Shown here: piece by piece, positions 47,543 to 58,640 of the stretch
Position numbering within the stretch: the stretch's first letter is position 1
Layout of the letters: each line of letters opens with the position of its first letter
Assembly: GCA_036971475.1 (NCBI GenBank)
Contig: JBAIZL010000005.1
Span: 234,007,369-234,071,368, forward strand
Length of the DNA: 64,000 nucleotides
Direction: 5' to 3'
From: Prosapia bicincta
Lineage: Eukaryota > Arthropoda > Insecta > Hemiptera > Cercopidae
Notes under the pieces: generated by a model
Databases searched by the model: none
What the model was told of the DNA's origin: nothing
The model's input: the letters and a program-made list of their open reading frames with translations, nothing else
Translations under genes and position numbers: made by a program

Positions 47543-47557
47543 TTGACTTCATTCCAT
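47543..47557 (+). repeat. Target-site duplication, right copy
   Basis: TTGACTTCATTCCAT, identical to 41500-41514. Confidence 0.95.
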
Positions 47558-47644
47558 AAATATTTCAGCAAGACATCTAAGAGAACTAAATTCCTGAGAG
47601 ATAAGCGTTTTAAACTAAAAACACTTGTACATGTGTTACACTTC

Positions 47645-47715
47645 TATAGTAGCACTTACTTTTACGATTATTGAGGATGGCTGTTTCGGACGTGTCCCAT
47701 TCAGTTATAATTATC
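47645..47715 (-). mobile_element. Diverged single arm of a family E element
   Basis: TATAGTAGCACTTACTTTTACG and TTGAGGATGGCTGTTTCGGACGTGTCCC match one arm of the family E palindromes, with changes. On the minus strand GGACACGTCC makes stem II before GAAACAGCCATC. Confidence 0.65.
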
Positions 47716-48101
47716 ACCAATTCTTTCTATTATTATCACCAAAATGAGTATAGTCAATGAGATATCAAGCATTTAAAGGATTGATTTTAAATGTGCAAAA
47801 ATTGAATATGAATGGTGATCAGTAACTCTGCAATTAAAACTTGGCTAACATTCAGCACGGTTTTTTGGTCAAACAAAAAGTTACTGGCCCTAATTTTTGC
47901 TCTATTACTTTCTTTCTCAGTTATTTTTATTTCAAAAATCTTATTTAATAAGAAAATTTTAAGGAAACCAAAGAAAATTTCATTGACTTCGAGAGAGTTT
48001 AGCTTATTTCAACAAATGCTGATTGGAAAATGTCTGTGTTCCTAAACCACAGCCTCAATTCCATTTCTTGTGTGTATACTCATACATAAAATATAAAAAT
48101 T

Positions 48102-48434
48102 ACTTACAACTTTTTTAAAAAAATGTTTTAACTTGCCTATAGTAGCACTTACTTTTTTGTGTTGAGGACGGCCGTTTCGGGAGATGTGTCCCTTTTTCAA
48201 CTCAGACCGTAACTGATCTCAAGGTTTACGTAGGTTAGGGTGGGGGTGGGATATTTTGGTGGTGTGGGTGTATTTTGTGTGTATTAGGAGTTATGATGTC
48301 AAAAAGTGCGTGTGAGTTGTAACGGCCGTCCTCAACACAAAAAAGTAAGTGCTACTATAGGCAAGTTAAAACATTTTTTTAAAAAAGTTGTAAGTGATTA
48401 CTAGTAGCTCACGCGAAGATGGAATCAACAAATG
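48102..48434. mobile_element. Palindrome, family E, with a non-palindromic centre
   Basis: Outer arms ACTTACAACTTTTTT ... TTGAGGACGGCCGTTTCGGG are mirrored on the right (ACGGCCGTCCTCAACA ... AAAAAAGTTGTAAGT). About 100 bases of GGTGGG-rich sequence (48225-48325) replace the inner right arm, so only one arm has the stem II/GAAA segment. A right extension runs to ATGGAATCAACAAATG. Confidence 0.75.
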
Positions 48435-48591
48435 ATATAAAAATTATTGTATATTACAATTATATTATAGAAAAATTTCAAATTAATTTATGTCAACTTC
48501 TGTATACATTCAGCAAATGGTTATTTCTACTATTAGAAAACAGTTATACCTAAGTGTGTATTATATGTATTTTTGTTTTGTTACTAAATAG

Positions 48592-48688
48592 CTGATGCAG
48601 ACAATCACTGGATGTTCCATTTCTCAAAATGTTATAATAGCAATGTCTGGAATAGCCAAAGTCTTTGTTGGAGAAGTTGTTGAAGAAG
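48592..48688 (+). CDS. TAF11 exon 3
   Basis: The 97 bases follow ACTAAATAG and precede GTAAGC. They encode residues 163-194 plus one base of codon 195, reading [20 protein letters not shown] then [12 protein letters not shown]. This is the central long helix of the TAF11 histone fold, which pairs with TAF13, and it matches the family almost position by position. The preceding intron is about 11 kb and contains the whole I-group element in sense orientation. The family E palindrome ends about 157 bases upstream of this exon. Confidence 0.96.
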
Positions 48689-48748
48689 GTAAGCTACTAT
48701 AATAGGCACCTTTCGGTCACTTGACCATTGTCGAATCACTCTCTCTCT

Positions 48749-48804
<56 letters not shown>
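48749..48804. repeat. (TC)n(TA)n microsatellite
   Basis: A CT run followed by uninterrupted TA dinucleotides, in intron 3. Confidence 0.96.
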
Positions 48805-48807
<3 letters not shown>

Positions 48808-48883
48808 GTTAATATATTACTGTGTGAGTAATTTTATCCACCATTAAGTGCAATAATTTTACCTATATATATATACATACACA

Positions 48884-48899
48884 CACACACACTTACACA

Positions 48900-48950
<51 letters not shown>

Positions 48951-48951
48951 G
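48884..48951. repeat. (CA)n(TC)n(TA)n compound microsatellite
   Basis: ACAC, TCTC and TATA blocks follow each other directly. Confidence 0.96.
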
Positions 48952-49067
48952 GTTAGTTTTGGTTGGTAAAGATTATTTGGATTTTTTGGACTAGGAGACT
49001 GACAGACTTACCTTGGTAAGAGTCCACTCTGTAGTGTTGAAATAGAAACACATAAAAGCACTTAACC

Positions 49068-49108
49068 AATGAAATATTTCAACCACACAGTGGTCTTTGT
49101 CAATCACC
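49068..49108 (-). ncRNA. Degenerate hammerhead, family F, second copy
   Basis: Minus-strand stem II ACCAC-TGT-GTGGT, GAAA, TATT and TCATT are visible, but the first core strand reads TTGACAA rather than CTGATGA. Confidence 0.55.
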
Positions 49109-49310
49109 ACTGATTGACACCAGTGGTGATTTGTAACAAATTTGACACTATATTCAATGTCTATAATGTTACAGCAACAAAATAAATTTGGCAATTTGTA
49201 TAAATTTAGCAACAATTCTATTTCTAATTTAACATATGTTTTAGGCCTACAGCTTACATTATTGTAATTTTCATTTTTGATGATGTTGGTACTGTTAAAA
49301 CTTAACACTA

Positions 49311-49348
49311 TTGAAATATTTCGATCAAAAATGATCTTCATCAGTCAA
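49311..49348 (-). ncRNA. Hammerhead ribozyme, family F
   Basis: On the minus strand: stem I TTGA, core CTGATGA, stem II GATCA-TTTT-TGATC, GAAA, a two-base TA stem III, TT, then TCAA, the partner of TTGA. All core residues are intact in 38 bases. It lies downstream of the GIY-YIG fragment in the same orientation. Confidence 0.8.
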
Positions 49349-50190
49349 GAAAGAGAAAAACAAAAGACTGAAGTGAACCACAGATGTGTATAAATATCCA
49401 AATGGCACAGATTCACAGATTTATAGTTTATGATATAGTGCTATATGTGATTTGTGTAAATATTATTATATGTGATTTGTGTAAATATTGATTACTTGAA
49501 ACTAGATATTAATAGTCTGTCAGAAGGAAGGTAAATGGAGTTGTTAAAAATGATATAAGTTTGGCGGAATGTAAAAAAAGATTTATCTGATGTTGAGGTT
49601 AGGAGGCTCTCTAGATTTGGTGTACCACTGGTATGATAACTCTCATCTTCTCAATTCTAAAAGATTGCAATCAGGGGGGAGGACCTTAATTATTTTGGTG
49701 GTATAACAATCATTGAAAGATATGACTAGCAGCGTGTTGAGCGGTTGGCCTATCAATGTTCATGGTTCCAACGTCATGTCTGTGGCCATTCGTTCTGATG
49801 CTCAGACCATCCGTGGTAAGGTCTATGTACTGTGCCGGGAAAAATTTACATTGCAACTGGTATATTACATTTCTGGATGTACAAGTACGATGACCCTGAA
49901 TCTTGAAGTCCATATTGGTTGCTAGGCTATGGAAACTATTTGTTGGGATGTATATTGGACATGTCTTGCATCTAGGTCTATTGCACGGAAAGGAGCCATG
50001 AGGAAGTTTAGGCGGTTTTTCAGTACTTTGATCTGGTAATTTTGGATGTACTAAAATATTTTTCAAATAAAAGGTTGTCTAAACCAAATATGTGGTGGAT
50101 TTGAGAAAAGATCTTTGGTGTGGGTGGAAGCTTGAAGAATCTTGAAGCCATCCTTTAATATTTTGTTCAGCTTTGTTAGGCCTTTTCAAT

Positions 50191-51284
50191 AAATATCCAA
50201 AGGAAATATTTTCAGTTTCACCTCACAGATCTAAGATATTAATTTTTGTGTAGTCTTTTCTTTGATAGACTAATTTTTAGATCCACTTTACAGTGTGTTA
50301 TTTTTCAATGATATAAAAAATTGTTCGCACAAGCTTGATCCAGCTTTTCGTTAAAGCCAAGCTTAGTCATTTCTAGCATGTTTGTTGGTCATAGCAAAGT
50401 GTCCTGTAAACCAAAATATAGTCTTTGTTCATTTTGCTGTCAATGTAAAATGATTGATACACATTGTATAGCGTTCTACCTGTACATTATGTATAGGTGA
50501 AACTGCAGCTGATGCTTTCTCATGTAGTTCTTAGACCTGTGATGTTTTAATAAAATGTTGTAATTATTCACTTTAGGCCTTAATTTTTAATTTGTTCAAA
50601 TTTTCCTTCTGTTATAATCTAATGATTTTAATTTGTATACGCCTTCCTTCATTACAGATAAAGAATAGTCCTATTTTGGGTATGTAACCCTGCATATTAG
50701 TTGCAATCCTTCCTTATGTCCCAAACTAGGGTGTCCTTACTTTAACCCTTAATGTCCTTAATGTAATACAATCTGCATTCACAAAATTTTTCATACCCGT
50801 CATTATAAATAACTCGAGGCTGTAACAAATTTTCATCTATGACCATTATAATAATTTCCAACTGTTGATGCTATATCACTAATTACTTGGAATTATTGTA
50901 TATATTGCTTATTATTTGTTGTTGCTATAACTTCTTGGTATTATTTAACATTTGTGTTTGCAAGTATTAATCTCCAATCCTATACTTATCCATTTTCACT
51001 GTAGTGTAACAGTGAAGCACCTGTTATGTTAGCGACAGATATCTTTATATATGGACATTTCTTTTATTTTATTTTACAAAATCTGATTGCAACGTATCCA
51101 CTTAACATAATCTGATTTTGTGTGTGATGTATCCACTTAACATAGCTTCATCAGAAGTGTACCCTGTCAGCTACATTTCTCAAGATTCATTCAGTATTTT
51201 TATAGACATGGAACAATTAATTTTTTGTTAACCAGGCGTAACAAATTCTCGTATATAATAAAATATGTATTCTTGTGTATTAAT
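50191..51284. other. Intronic sequence without recognised features
   Basis: AT-rich part of TAF11 intron 3. Confidence 0.35.
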
Positions 51285-51546
51285 GAAAAAATAAGAGTAA
51301 TACAAATACAAGAATAATTTGTTGAATCATACAATCCAAAGCTTTTTGTTGGCGAACTGTACCAACATCATCAGGAATAATAAAAAGTCTCATACGTACA
51401 AGTGTTAGTTACTGAGATCTCAATAACACTTTTATCTTAATACTCTTTATTATTCCTGATGATGTTGGTTCTGTTTGCTAACAAAAATCTTAGAATCGTA
51501 TGGTTCAATAAATTATTCTTGTATTTGTATTTCTCTTATTTTTTTA
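51285..51546. mobile_element. Palindromic element, family B, decayed hammerheads
   Basis: Arms AATACAAATACAAGAATAATTTGTTGAATCATAC and their reverse complement enclose two inverted hammerhead relics. Both keep CTGATGA and the GTTGG stem II. In both the GAAA strand has lost its G (CAACAAAAAGC; TAACAAAAATC). It is older than the copy at 22007-22277 and ends 73 bases before TAF11 exon 4. Confidence 0.75.
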
Positions 51547-51619
51547 TATATGTATATCAAACTACTGGTAGTTCATTTTTAAAAGTGATTATAATTAAAA
51601 AATTTTATAACATTTTTAG

Positions 51620-51753
51620 CCCTGGATGTCATGGAAAAACAAGGAGAAACTGGACCATTACAACCAAAACATTTACGTGAAGCTGTGAGACGACTTCGTT
51701 TAAAAGGAAGCATTCCAAATTGTCATGCTCGGAAACCTTTCCTCAGACTATAA
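51620..51753 (+). CDS. TAF11 exon 4 (last coding exon)
   Basis: After CATTTTTAG the exon completes codon 195 (G|CC, Ala) and reads [20 protein letters not shown], then [13 protein letters not shown], ending at TAA 51751-51753. LQPKH.REAVRRL is the conserved last helix of the TAF11 histone fold. The final residues ([10 protein letters not shown]) differ from the Lys-rich tail of human TAF11; this end is variable in the family. Total joined length is 717 bases, 238 residues plus stop, with no interruption. Confidence 0.96.
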
Positions 51754-52009
51754 TGTTAAATTATAATTTTGTTTGTTTGGTGTGTAACAGTGCCAGTCTG
51801 TAGACACATTTTAAGGTTAAATTCAATTTTAAAAATTTTGATATGGATTTATTGTTAGTCTTAAGTATAACAAATGTAATCAATGTGTTAATGATTGTTT
51901 AAACTGTAAACCAGGTGTTTAAATAATGAAATTGTTTAATTACACCTTATTATTAAATTACATTTGATTAAAATTTTATATGTTATTTTGTGACTTAATT
52001 TCTCATGAA

Positions 52010-52015
52010 AATAAA
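52010..52015 (+). promoter_or_regulatory. Candidate TAF11 polyadenylation signal
   Basis: AATAAA 257 bases after the stop codon, the first perfect hexamer downstream. No transcript data support it here. Confidence 0.45.
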
Positions 52016-53173
52016 TAACTTTCTACCTAACGCTAAACAAGTATGTCAAAAGTAACTTTAAAAATATGGCAATATAACTTAAAATATATAACAGTAATTA
52101 AACAAATACAATGAGGAAATGGTTGTATAATGAATAAGAAGAGGCAAAGAATTAGAAAAATACTTGTACGTTCAAGTTAGTTTCAATATTCATTAAAGGT
52201 TTATACATTGTTTGATGACCAGTAAGCATGCAACGGTAAGTTTTCCCTTACTTTAGTCTGTCTAAACGATCATTTTATGAGGTGCTAAACTATATAAAAG
52301 ATGACTGCAATGACACAAACCTTAATAATGTCTTTCCACCTGAAGAAAAATTACATATCAGATTTATGTAAGTGATGCAGATATTATATTGTTTACTCAT
52401 AAATATGTCAAGTTTCAACAGTTGCAAGTTTGAACATTTCATATAGTGAAAATTTAATTACAATACATGTTTAACTCCAGTAGTTGATATTTCAACATGC
52501 CTACAAGAAGGATTAAGGTGGAAAAAAACTATTAGCTATTAACTTTTATTAGCTTGTATTAAAATTTATTAGTATCCATATATAATGTTTAGATAATTTC
52601 TAAAGTATTTACTATGAAAGAATTAGTTGTTTATTTTATTGCACCTGTACCTAACTTGGAGAGTTTACATAACTTTTGATAACATATTGGTTTAGTTTGT
52701 TTACATATTAAAAATAACTTAATCACTCATATATGAATAACTCTAGTCAGATAAAGCAGGTGAAGATGGTTAAAATGTCACTAGTGGATCTGGTTAGTAG
52801 GCAACATTTACAGAAATGCTACAGAACATTGAAGGGCTACAAATTGTTCCTGATTACTCAGTTGTGCCATCAGCTATTTTCAGTTAGTAGGTTATATTTG
52901 ATTTAATGATGCACTATTGGGACCTAAAGAAGTATCTACTGCTTATGCATAGGAGAGTTTATTGAAAATAGTTATACAAATAAAATAATAGCTCTATAAA
53001 TACTATATATTTTTATAACCTATAATATCCTGTATATGGTGACAAAATATCAAAAATCCTTAGTATGAAGAAAACGGAATTAGAGGGCATTTTATGCTAA
53101 ATCAAATTATGAACTGTTGGAGCTGATTAAATGCAAGACGAAAAACCTTAACTTTATGACTAATGAAATCATA
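52016..53173. other. AT-rich intergenic sequence
   Basis: No gene or element recognised. Confidence 0.35.
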
Positions 53174-53592
53174 AGCTTACAGTTTTTGTGTTGTAAATCT
53201 TAAGGTTTTTCAATATATACTCATTAATATCACTTTATAAAAAACTGCTACTTACTGACATTTTTTAGCAGATACGTTTCGTACTAAATCAATGCATGAT
53301 TCAGTGCTGAGTCACTGGCAAGATTGTAGTTTAGGTCTGTTGTATGAACAAACACGACAGGGCAGCGGTATATAATACCACATGTAATGGCTGTCCTAGC
53401 TTCGACATAAGTCAAACTAGGAGAAACTTCTCCACAGGATACAAATAATACTTAAAAGGCATAAAAAATACATATATACAGAACACACTACACTAACATT
53501 AACACAAATCAATTAACAACCACTCTATGAACAAAGACACATCATTGTAGTGTAGTAGTGGTTTTTTGGCCAAGTGATAATAATTAGAAATC
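53174..53592. mobile_element. Family C PLE remnant, inverted arrangement
   Basis: The left end (TTTTTGTGTTGTAAATCTTAAGG, TTAGCAGATACGTTTCGTAC) is an inverted family C tail with a decayed hammerhead at 53267-53308 (minus). The middle, on the plus strand, keeps a GIY-YIG-like piece (NTTCNGCPSFDI). The right end has the direct family C tail AGTAGTGGTTTTTTGGCCAAG. Reading frames are broken. Confidence 0.7.
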
Positions 53593-54895
53593 ATAAGGTT
53601 TAATGGAAAGTTTTCTGTGAAGTTCATCAGTTCAAGACTTCAAATTTTACTTGTGTGTGAATAATCCTAATGATTAACTTTTAATAAGTTTTTACATATT
53701 GGTAAAGGTTGATTTTTAAAAAAATATTACCAAAACAATTTGTTTTAAGCATTTGTGCTATACAACTTTTTATTCATATTTATGACATCAGTTCCTTTGA
53801 TTTAACAACTTCAGAAGACAAAATAACAATGTAGTTTGTCACTGTAAAACTTTGTTCATCATCTTTTTTTCTTAGAGTTCAATATTTTTGACTAAGTGTA
53901 AACTGTTTCTACTGAAAAATATCAGAAACTTATACATGAATGTAAATAAATAAAACCTTTTTAAACCACACAAACCTTTTATCTAATAGACTTAAATAAA
54001 ACATTTTGTGTTTAAAGGGGTTCAATGTATTTATAATTAAAAGTTATACTTCATTTCAAGTAGAAGAAAAAATAATTGTTTATTTAAAAATCTCAAGATA
54101 TCCAACCCAATAGATTCAAATTTTAATACAGATCAACTATTTAAAGAAATTAACGAGTACAGATGGACTAAGCTAAAGGAGCCTGTAAAGTTTAATTAAA
54201 TTTCATCTTTAGTATCCTTTGATATCTCCAACATTATGACATAAGTACCAAATCTGAAAAAATATTACAAGTAGAACTTTGCAGGGAAGCGGAACTCAAA
54301 AAAACTTGATTAAAACCCTTGTTTTCAGATGGATTTATCAAACAATTCTAACATTTAGGCAACTTAAAATATAGTTTTCAAATAACCTTTTTAGAGATTA
54401 AATTCTGCATCAAATGAGTTTACCCCTCATATAATTTGTTTTTGACATTTTTTAAAATTTTGGCTCAAAACCATAACTTTTTTAGAGTTTCACACATCAT
54501 ATAATATAAATATTATTCTGAGTATTTTCCCCAATGGATTTAACAAGTACAAAACTACGTTTTGTTCACATATATTCCTGACAGCAAGAAGTGTATGTTG
54601 CTACAAAACAGGTATTATTTTTTAGATGAAAAACCAGTTAATTGTTTGTTTACTATGATTTTCACCCAGTAAACCTCTCAAACAAAAAGAATCAAGACGA
54701 CAGTAATAGGCTTTACACAACTAGTCTAAATAAAATATACAAATATTGAAAATCACATCCATTTACGACATATATCTCACAGACTCTTTTGACATTATAT
54801 CATCATATAGCTAAATATATTTTCCCTACTCCAACCTATCCATAAGACCAAGATGGTCTCTTCAGTCTAGATTTAAAAAGGGGTACACCTCACGA
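53593..54895. other. AT-rich intergenic sequence
   Basis: No gene recognised. Confidence 0.35.
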
Positions 54896-55960
54896 ATGCT
54901 CATTCTCAATATAAGATTAACGAAAATGCTAATGTACGTAGGCAACACCCGCCAATGCGAAAAACTCCTCACCTACACTAATAAAATAACCCAAAAACTC
55001 CAGTTCACCTTAGAAATTGAAACTAACCAATCCCTAAACTTCTTTGACCTCTCCATAACAAAAAGCCACTCAGAAAACACGGCTTCGACATATACAGGAA
55101 ACTACCAACAACAGACACAAAACATCCACAACACCTCAAACCACCCTATCCAACATAAACACGCTGCCTTCAGATCCATGCTCCACAGACTCAAGGAAGT
55201 ACCAATGACCACAAAAAACATAATCAAAGAATTAGATACCATTAAATGGATACCAAACACAAATGGATACAACACCACAATAATAGACAAACTATGGCAC
55301 AATATACAAAAAAATACCAAACACAACATTACAGGGAAATAAAACAAATTTATCACGATACCATACATAAAAAGAACATCAAATGAAATACGTCACAAAT
55401 TCCAAAACCAGGGTACAAAATAGAGTTTAAATTTAATAACGGCAAAACAAAACACGATACCAACAACAAAGATAAACTACAAGCACCAGGCATATACAGT
55501 AAAAATTATACTGTACAAACTGGAATAAAATCTACATAGGGCAAACAGGTCGCAACTTCCAACAAAGATTTAAAGAGCACATATAATCAATGAAACTCAA
55601 CACCGACTCAGCATTTGCCAATCACCTAAATGAAAAATGCCACACGTACATAGACAACCATAACCTAGATATTTTACACATCTTCAATAAAGGACCACAC
55701 CTCAACACACTGAACAGTATGAATTTACAAACACAATAAATCTTCAGATCCAATACAAATCATTTTGACACAATCGAAAACCTTACTTTAAAACTGTCAC
55801 CACTTAACCCAACAACAACTCCAAGTGGAACATTTAGACACTGATAAAGATCGCCTCAAGCAAAAACATTATGTCCCAATAAGTTTTTACAAATTTAAGT
55901 TTGGATAGTCGTAAACTAATGTAAAGTTATTAAGTAAATGCTACTTTAGCCAAGTTATTT
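54896..55960 (+). pseudogene. Penelope-like element copy, family A: RT C-terminus, GIY-YIG and 3' end
   Basis: The frame 54896-55342 encodes the part after the RT catalytic site: LQFTLEIETNQSLNFFDLSI, then SNHPIQHKHAAFRSMLHRLK, EVPMTTKNIIKELD. A decayed GIY-YIG follows at about 55490-55730 (GIYSKN, a shifted IYIGQTGRNFQQRFKEHI, then SAFANHL). The 3' end has a degenerate hammerhead at 55836-55876 (CTGATAA core, GAAA lost) and the GGATAGTCGTAAACTAATGTAAA tail. The RT catalytic half is missing and the frames are disrupted, so this is a 5'-truncated dead copy. It is a single, non-palindromic copy, unlike most family A loci here. Confidence 0.85.
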
Positions 55961-56233
55961 TTTAAAGTGTAGAAATTATGGTTCAAGTTTACAATAGAAA
56001 CAAACTATACAAAAGACTATTCAAGAGCTGCAAATCAGATGATCATAGTCCAAGCTTAAGAATGCGGTGGAAAAGATAGCTTATAATTGACAGAATGTCT
56101 ACAAATCATTTAGGCTGGAAAGTTTATAGTTTCGAAGCTATTATGGGGTAAATATACAGGCTATGTCACAAACAATCAATAAAATTTTAAACATTTGTTG
56201 ATTCCAACTTCGCGTGAGCTACTAGTAATCACT

Positions 56234-56454
56234 TACACTTTTTAAAAAATGTTTTAACATGCCTATAGTAGCACTTACTTTGCTTGTTGAGGACGGCCGT
56301 TTCGGGAGATGTGTCCCTTTGTCAACTCAGACCGTAACTCAAAGGGTGAGTTACCGTCTGAGTTGACAAAGGGACACATCTCCCGAAACGGCCGTCCTCA
56401 ACAAGCAAAGTAAGTGCTACTATAGGCATGTTAAAACATTTTTTAAAAAGTGTA
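56234..56454. mobile_element. Palindrome, family E
   Basis: Arms of about 100 bases (TACACTTTTTAAAAAATGTT, GGACGGCCGTTTCGGGAGATG and exact mirror) meet at GTAACTCAAAGGGTGAGTTAC. Sequence is almost identical to 36771-37003 apart from GCTTGTTG for TTTGTTGTTG. Left extension TTGATTCCAACTTCGCGTGAG reaches about 56200. Confidence 0.78.
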
Positions 56455-57131
56455 AAAAATTTTAAACTATTCTACGTTTTAAGTCATCATATTAAGTGAT
56501 GCAGACAGTATGAACCCATGTACAATATAATGTAAAAAAGAAAAAGAATGCAGGTTAAATGAGGGATGCATTGAAGAAACTCAGTTTTGCTACCAATGAG
56601 GTTGGTAACAACAGTAATTGCTTTCTCTTGAAGTGTTTTGAGTTTGTTTCATCAAAAAAACTACAATAAATTGTAATCAGTATGGTGAATATAATGAACA
56701 GAACCAGTTTTAAGAGGGCTTATTGTTCTTCCAGCTTGATGGCCTCTCAACTAAAAGGATGAATCTGGAGCAATTTTCTTCAGATTCCTGTTATGGTATT
56801 CTTCCAACTGTTATAGTATTTGTAAACAAAAGTTGTGTACAAACTTTAAAGAAATCCTTTGTTAAATGTTAAACTTATTAAAGCAGAAATCTTAGATTCA
56901 AAAGACAAGAATTATAATGGTTATTAACAATGTATCATTAAAACAAACCCTATTAAAAAAGAAGAAGGAAAATAAAATTTTGTGTGGAAAGAAGCATACA
57001 ATTTTATCGAATAAAAAAAAGTAACAAATATAAAGCACAGTAGCATTAATTATAACAAAAATTTAAAATCTTAGTTATAAAAATTAAAAGAGTTATAAAT
57101 AATAAAAAGAAAAGAGTAAGAAATGTAGAAA
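56455..57131. other. AT-rich spacer
   Basis: No feature recognised. Confidence 0.3.
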
Positions 57132-57268
<137 letters not shown>

Positions 57269-57339
57269 CAGTATTACAAGAGCTGTTCAAAATTTCCACC
57301 TCCATTGTTAATACACATTTCAGCACAAAAATATAAAGA

Positions 57340-57836
57340 GGCCATTGGATTTAATTACTTTTACATTAGCTTATGACTATTCAAACTTTAATTAATTGGT
57401 AAATTTGTAACAACTTACTGAGACAGAACGTTTTCGATACCTCCGTGACAATCTTCATCAGGGTCTAAGTTTTCCGCTTGGAGTTGTTTGGTTAAGCGGT
57501 GACGGGTTTAAAGGCAAGTTTTCGATAGTGTCAAAGAATTTGTATAAGGTTTGTTCATTTAATACGTTTGTATTTTATGTTTTTGTAAATTTCCTATTGT
57601 TCTAGAGTGTTGAGATGTGGTCCTTTTTTGTTGATGTGTAAGATTTCTAGTTTCTTAGATGTGTGTTTGTGCCCTGTTTCTTTTAGGTGATTGGTGAATG
57701 CTGAGTAGGAGTTTTGCTTGGGTGATTTTATATGGGAAGCTGCGACCGATTTGCCCAATGTAGAATTTGTTGCAGTTTGTACAGTTTAATTGTATACTCC
57801 CGTGGTCATTGGTACTCCTTTGAGTCTGTGGAGCAT
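57340..57836 (-). pseudogene. Penelope-like element copy, family A, left half of an inverted pair
   Basis: On the minus strand the copy reads MLHRLKGVPMTTG, then jumps to a GIY-YIG piece (GVYN..., NKFYIGQIGRSF) and a long decayed 3' part. It ends in a hammerhead (57421-57466) and the AAACTAATGTAAAAGTAAT-like tail. The passage MTTG|VYN joins sequences about 300 bases apart in the related copy at 57837-58640, an internal deletion. Confidence 0.8.
57421..57466 (-). ncRNA. Hammerhead ribozyme, family A
   Basis: Core CTGATGA and GAAA are intact, ACGT and TC precede TGTCT. Stem I AGACC/TGTCT has one mismatch and stem II is weak. Confidence 0.66.
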
Positions 57837-58640
57837 GGATCTGTGATGCACAGACTCAAAGAAGTACTAATGACCACAATAAACATAAACAAAGAACTAG
57901 ATACCATTAAATATTTAGCATACGCAAATGGTTATAACACCACAATAATTGACAAACTATGACACAATATACAAAGAAACACTAAATTCAACACTACAGG
58001 GAGGGAAAACAAATATATAACAATACCATACATAAACAGCACATCAAATAAAATAGCCCACAATTTTCAAAAAACAGGATACAAAATAGCATATAAAACT
58101 AATAACAAAATACAAAACAACACCAACAGAGATAAACTACAAGCACCAGGGGTATACAAATTAAACTGTACAAACTGCAAAAAATTCTCCATTAGCCAAA
58201 CACATTGCAGCTACCATGTTAGTTGAGGAACATATTAAATCACCCAAACAGAACACTGACTCAGCATTCGGCAATCACCTTAAAGAAACAGGACACAAAT
58301 ACACAGACAATAACCATGACCTAGATATCTTACACATCAATAAAAAAGGACCACATCTCAACACACTAAAACAATATGAAATTTACAAACACACAAAATA
58401 CAAACATATTAAACTAACAAACCCAATACAAATCACACATACTCTTTGACACTATGGAAAACCTGCCTTTAAAGCCGTCTCCGCCTAACCTATCAACAAC
58501 TCCAAACAGAAAATTTAGACACTAATGAAGATAGCCATGGAGTGATCGGAAACGTTCTGTCTCAGTACGTATTTACAAAACAAATACAAGTTCGGGTAGT
58601 CATAAACTAATGTAAAAGTAATTAATTAAATTTCTTGTAA
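57837..58640 (+). pseudogene. Penelope-like element copy, family A, right half of an inverted pair
   Basis: It starts at the inverted junction with MHRLKEVLMTT and TIKYLAYANGYNTTIIDKL, the end of the RT-linker region. Then come GVYKLNCTNCKKFSISQTHC (a GIY-YIG core with YIG changed to ISQ) and, in another frame, EEHIKSPKQNTDSAFGNHLK and LDILHINKKGPHLNTLKQYE to 58449. The 3' end has a decayed hammerhead (58517-58562) and the GTAGTCATAAACTAATGTAAAAG tail. Junction sequence AGACTCAAA, CTTTGAGTCT is shared by both halves. Confidence 0.83.
58517..58562 (+). ncRNA. Degenerate hammerhead, family A
   Basis: AGACA, CTAATGA, AGATAGCC...GTGATC, GGAA, ACGT, TC, TGTCT: stem I and III kept, one invariant base lost in each core strand. 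Confidence 0.6.

Larger units (their letters stand above)
49040..50190 (-). pseudogene. Penelope-like element fragment, family F (Neptune-like), with hammerheads
   Basis: Read on the minus strand, 50066-49710 encodes LVHPKLPDQSTEKPP, CNRPRCKTCPI, then VIYQLQCKFFPAQYIDLTTD and RTNGHRHDVG. These are the Cys-rich linker and GIY-YIG domain typical of Neptune-like PLEs. The glycine of YIG reads D (QYID), and CKFCP reads CKFFP. Further down, LPPDCNLLELRR and ELSYQWY (49700-49600) give the end of the domain with stops. Hammerheads follow at 49311-49348 and 49068-49108, as expected for a 3' end. RT is missing, so this is a 5'-truncated copy in TAF11 intron 3, antisense to the gene. Confidence 0.85.
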
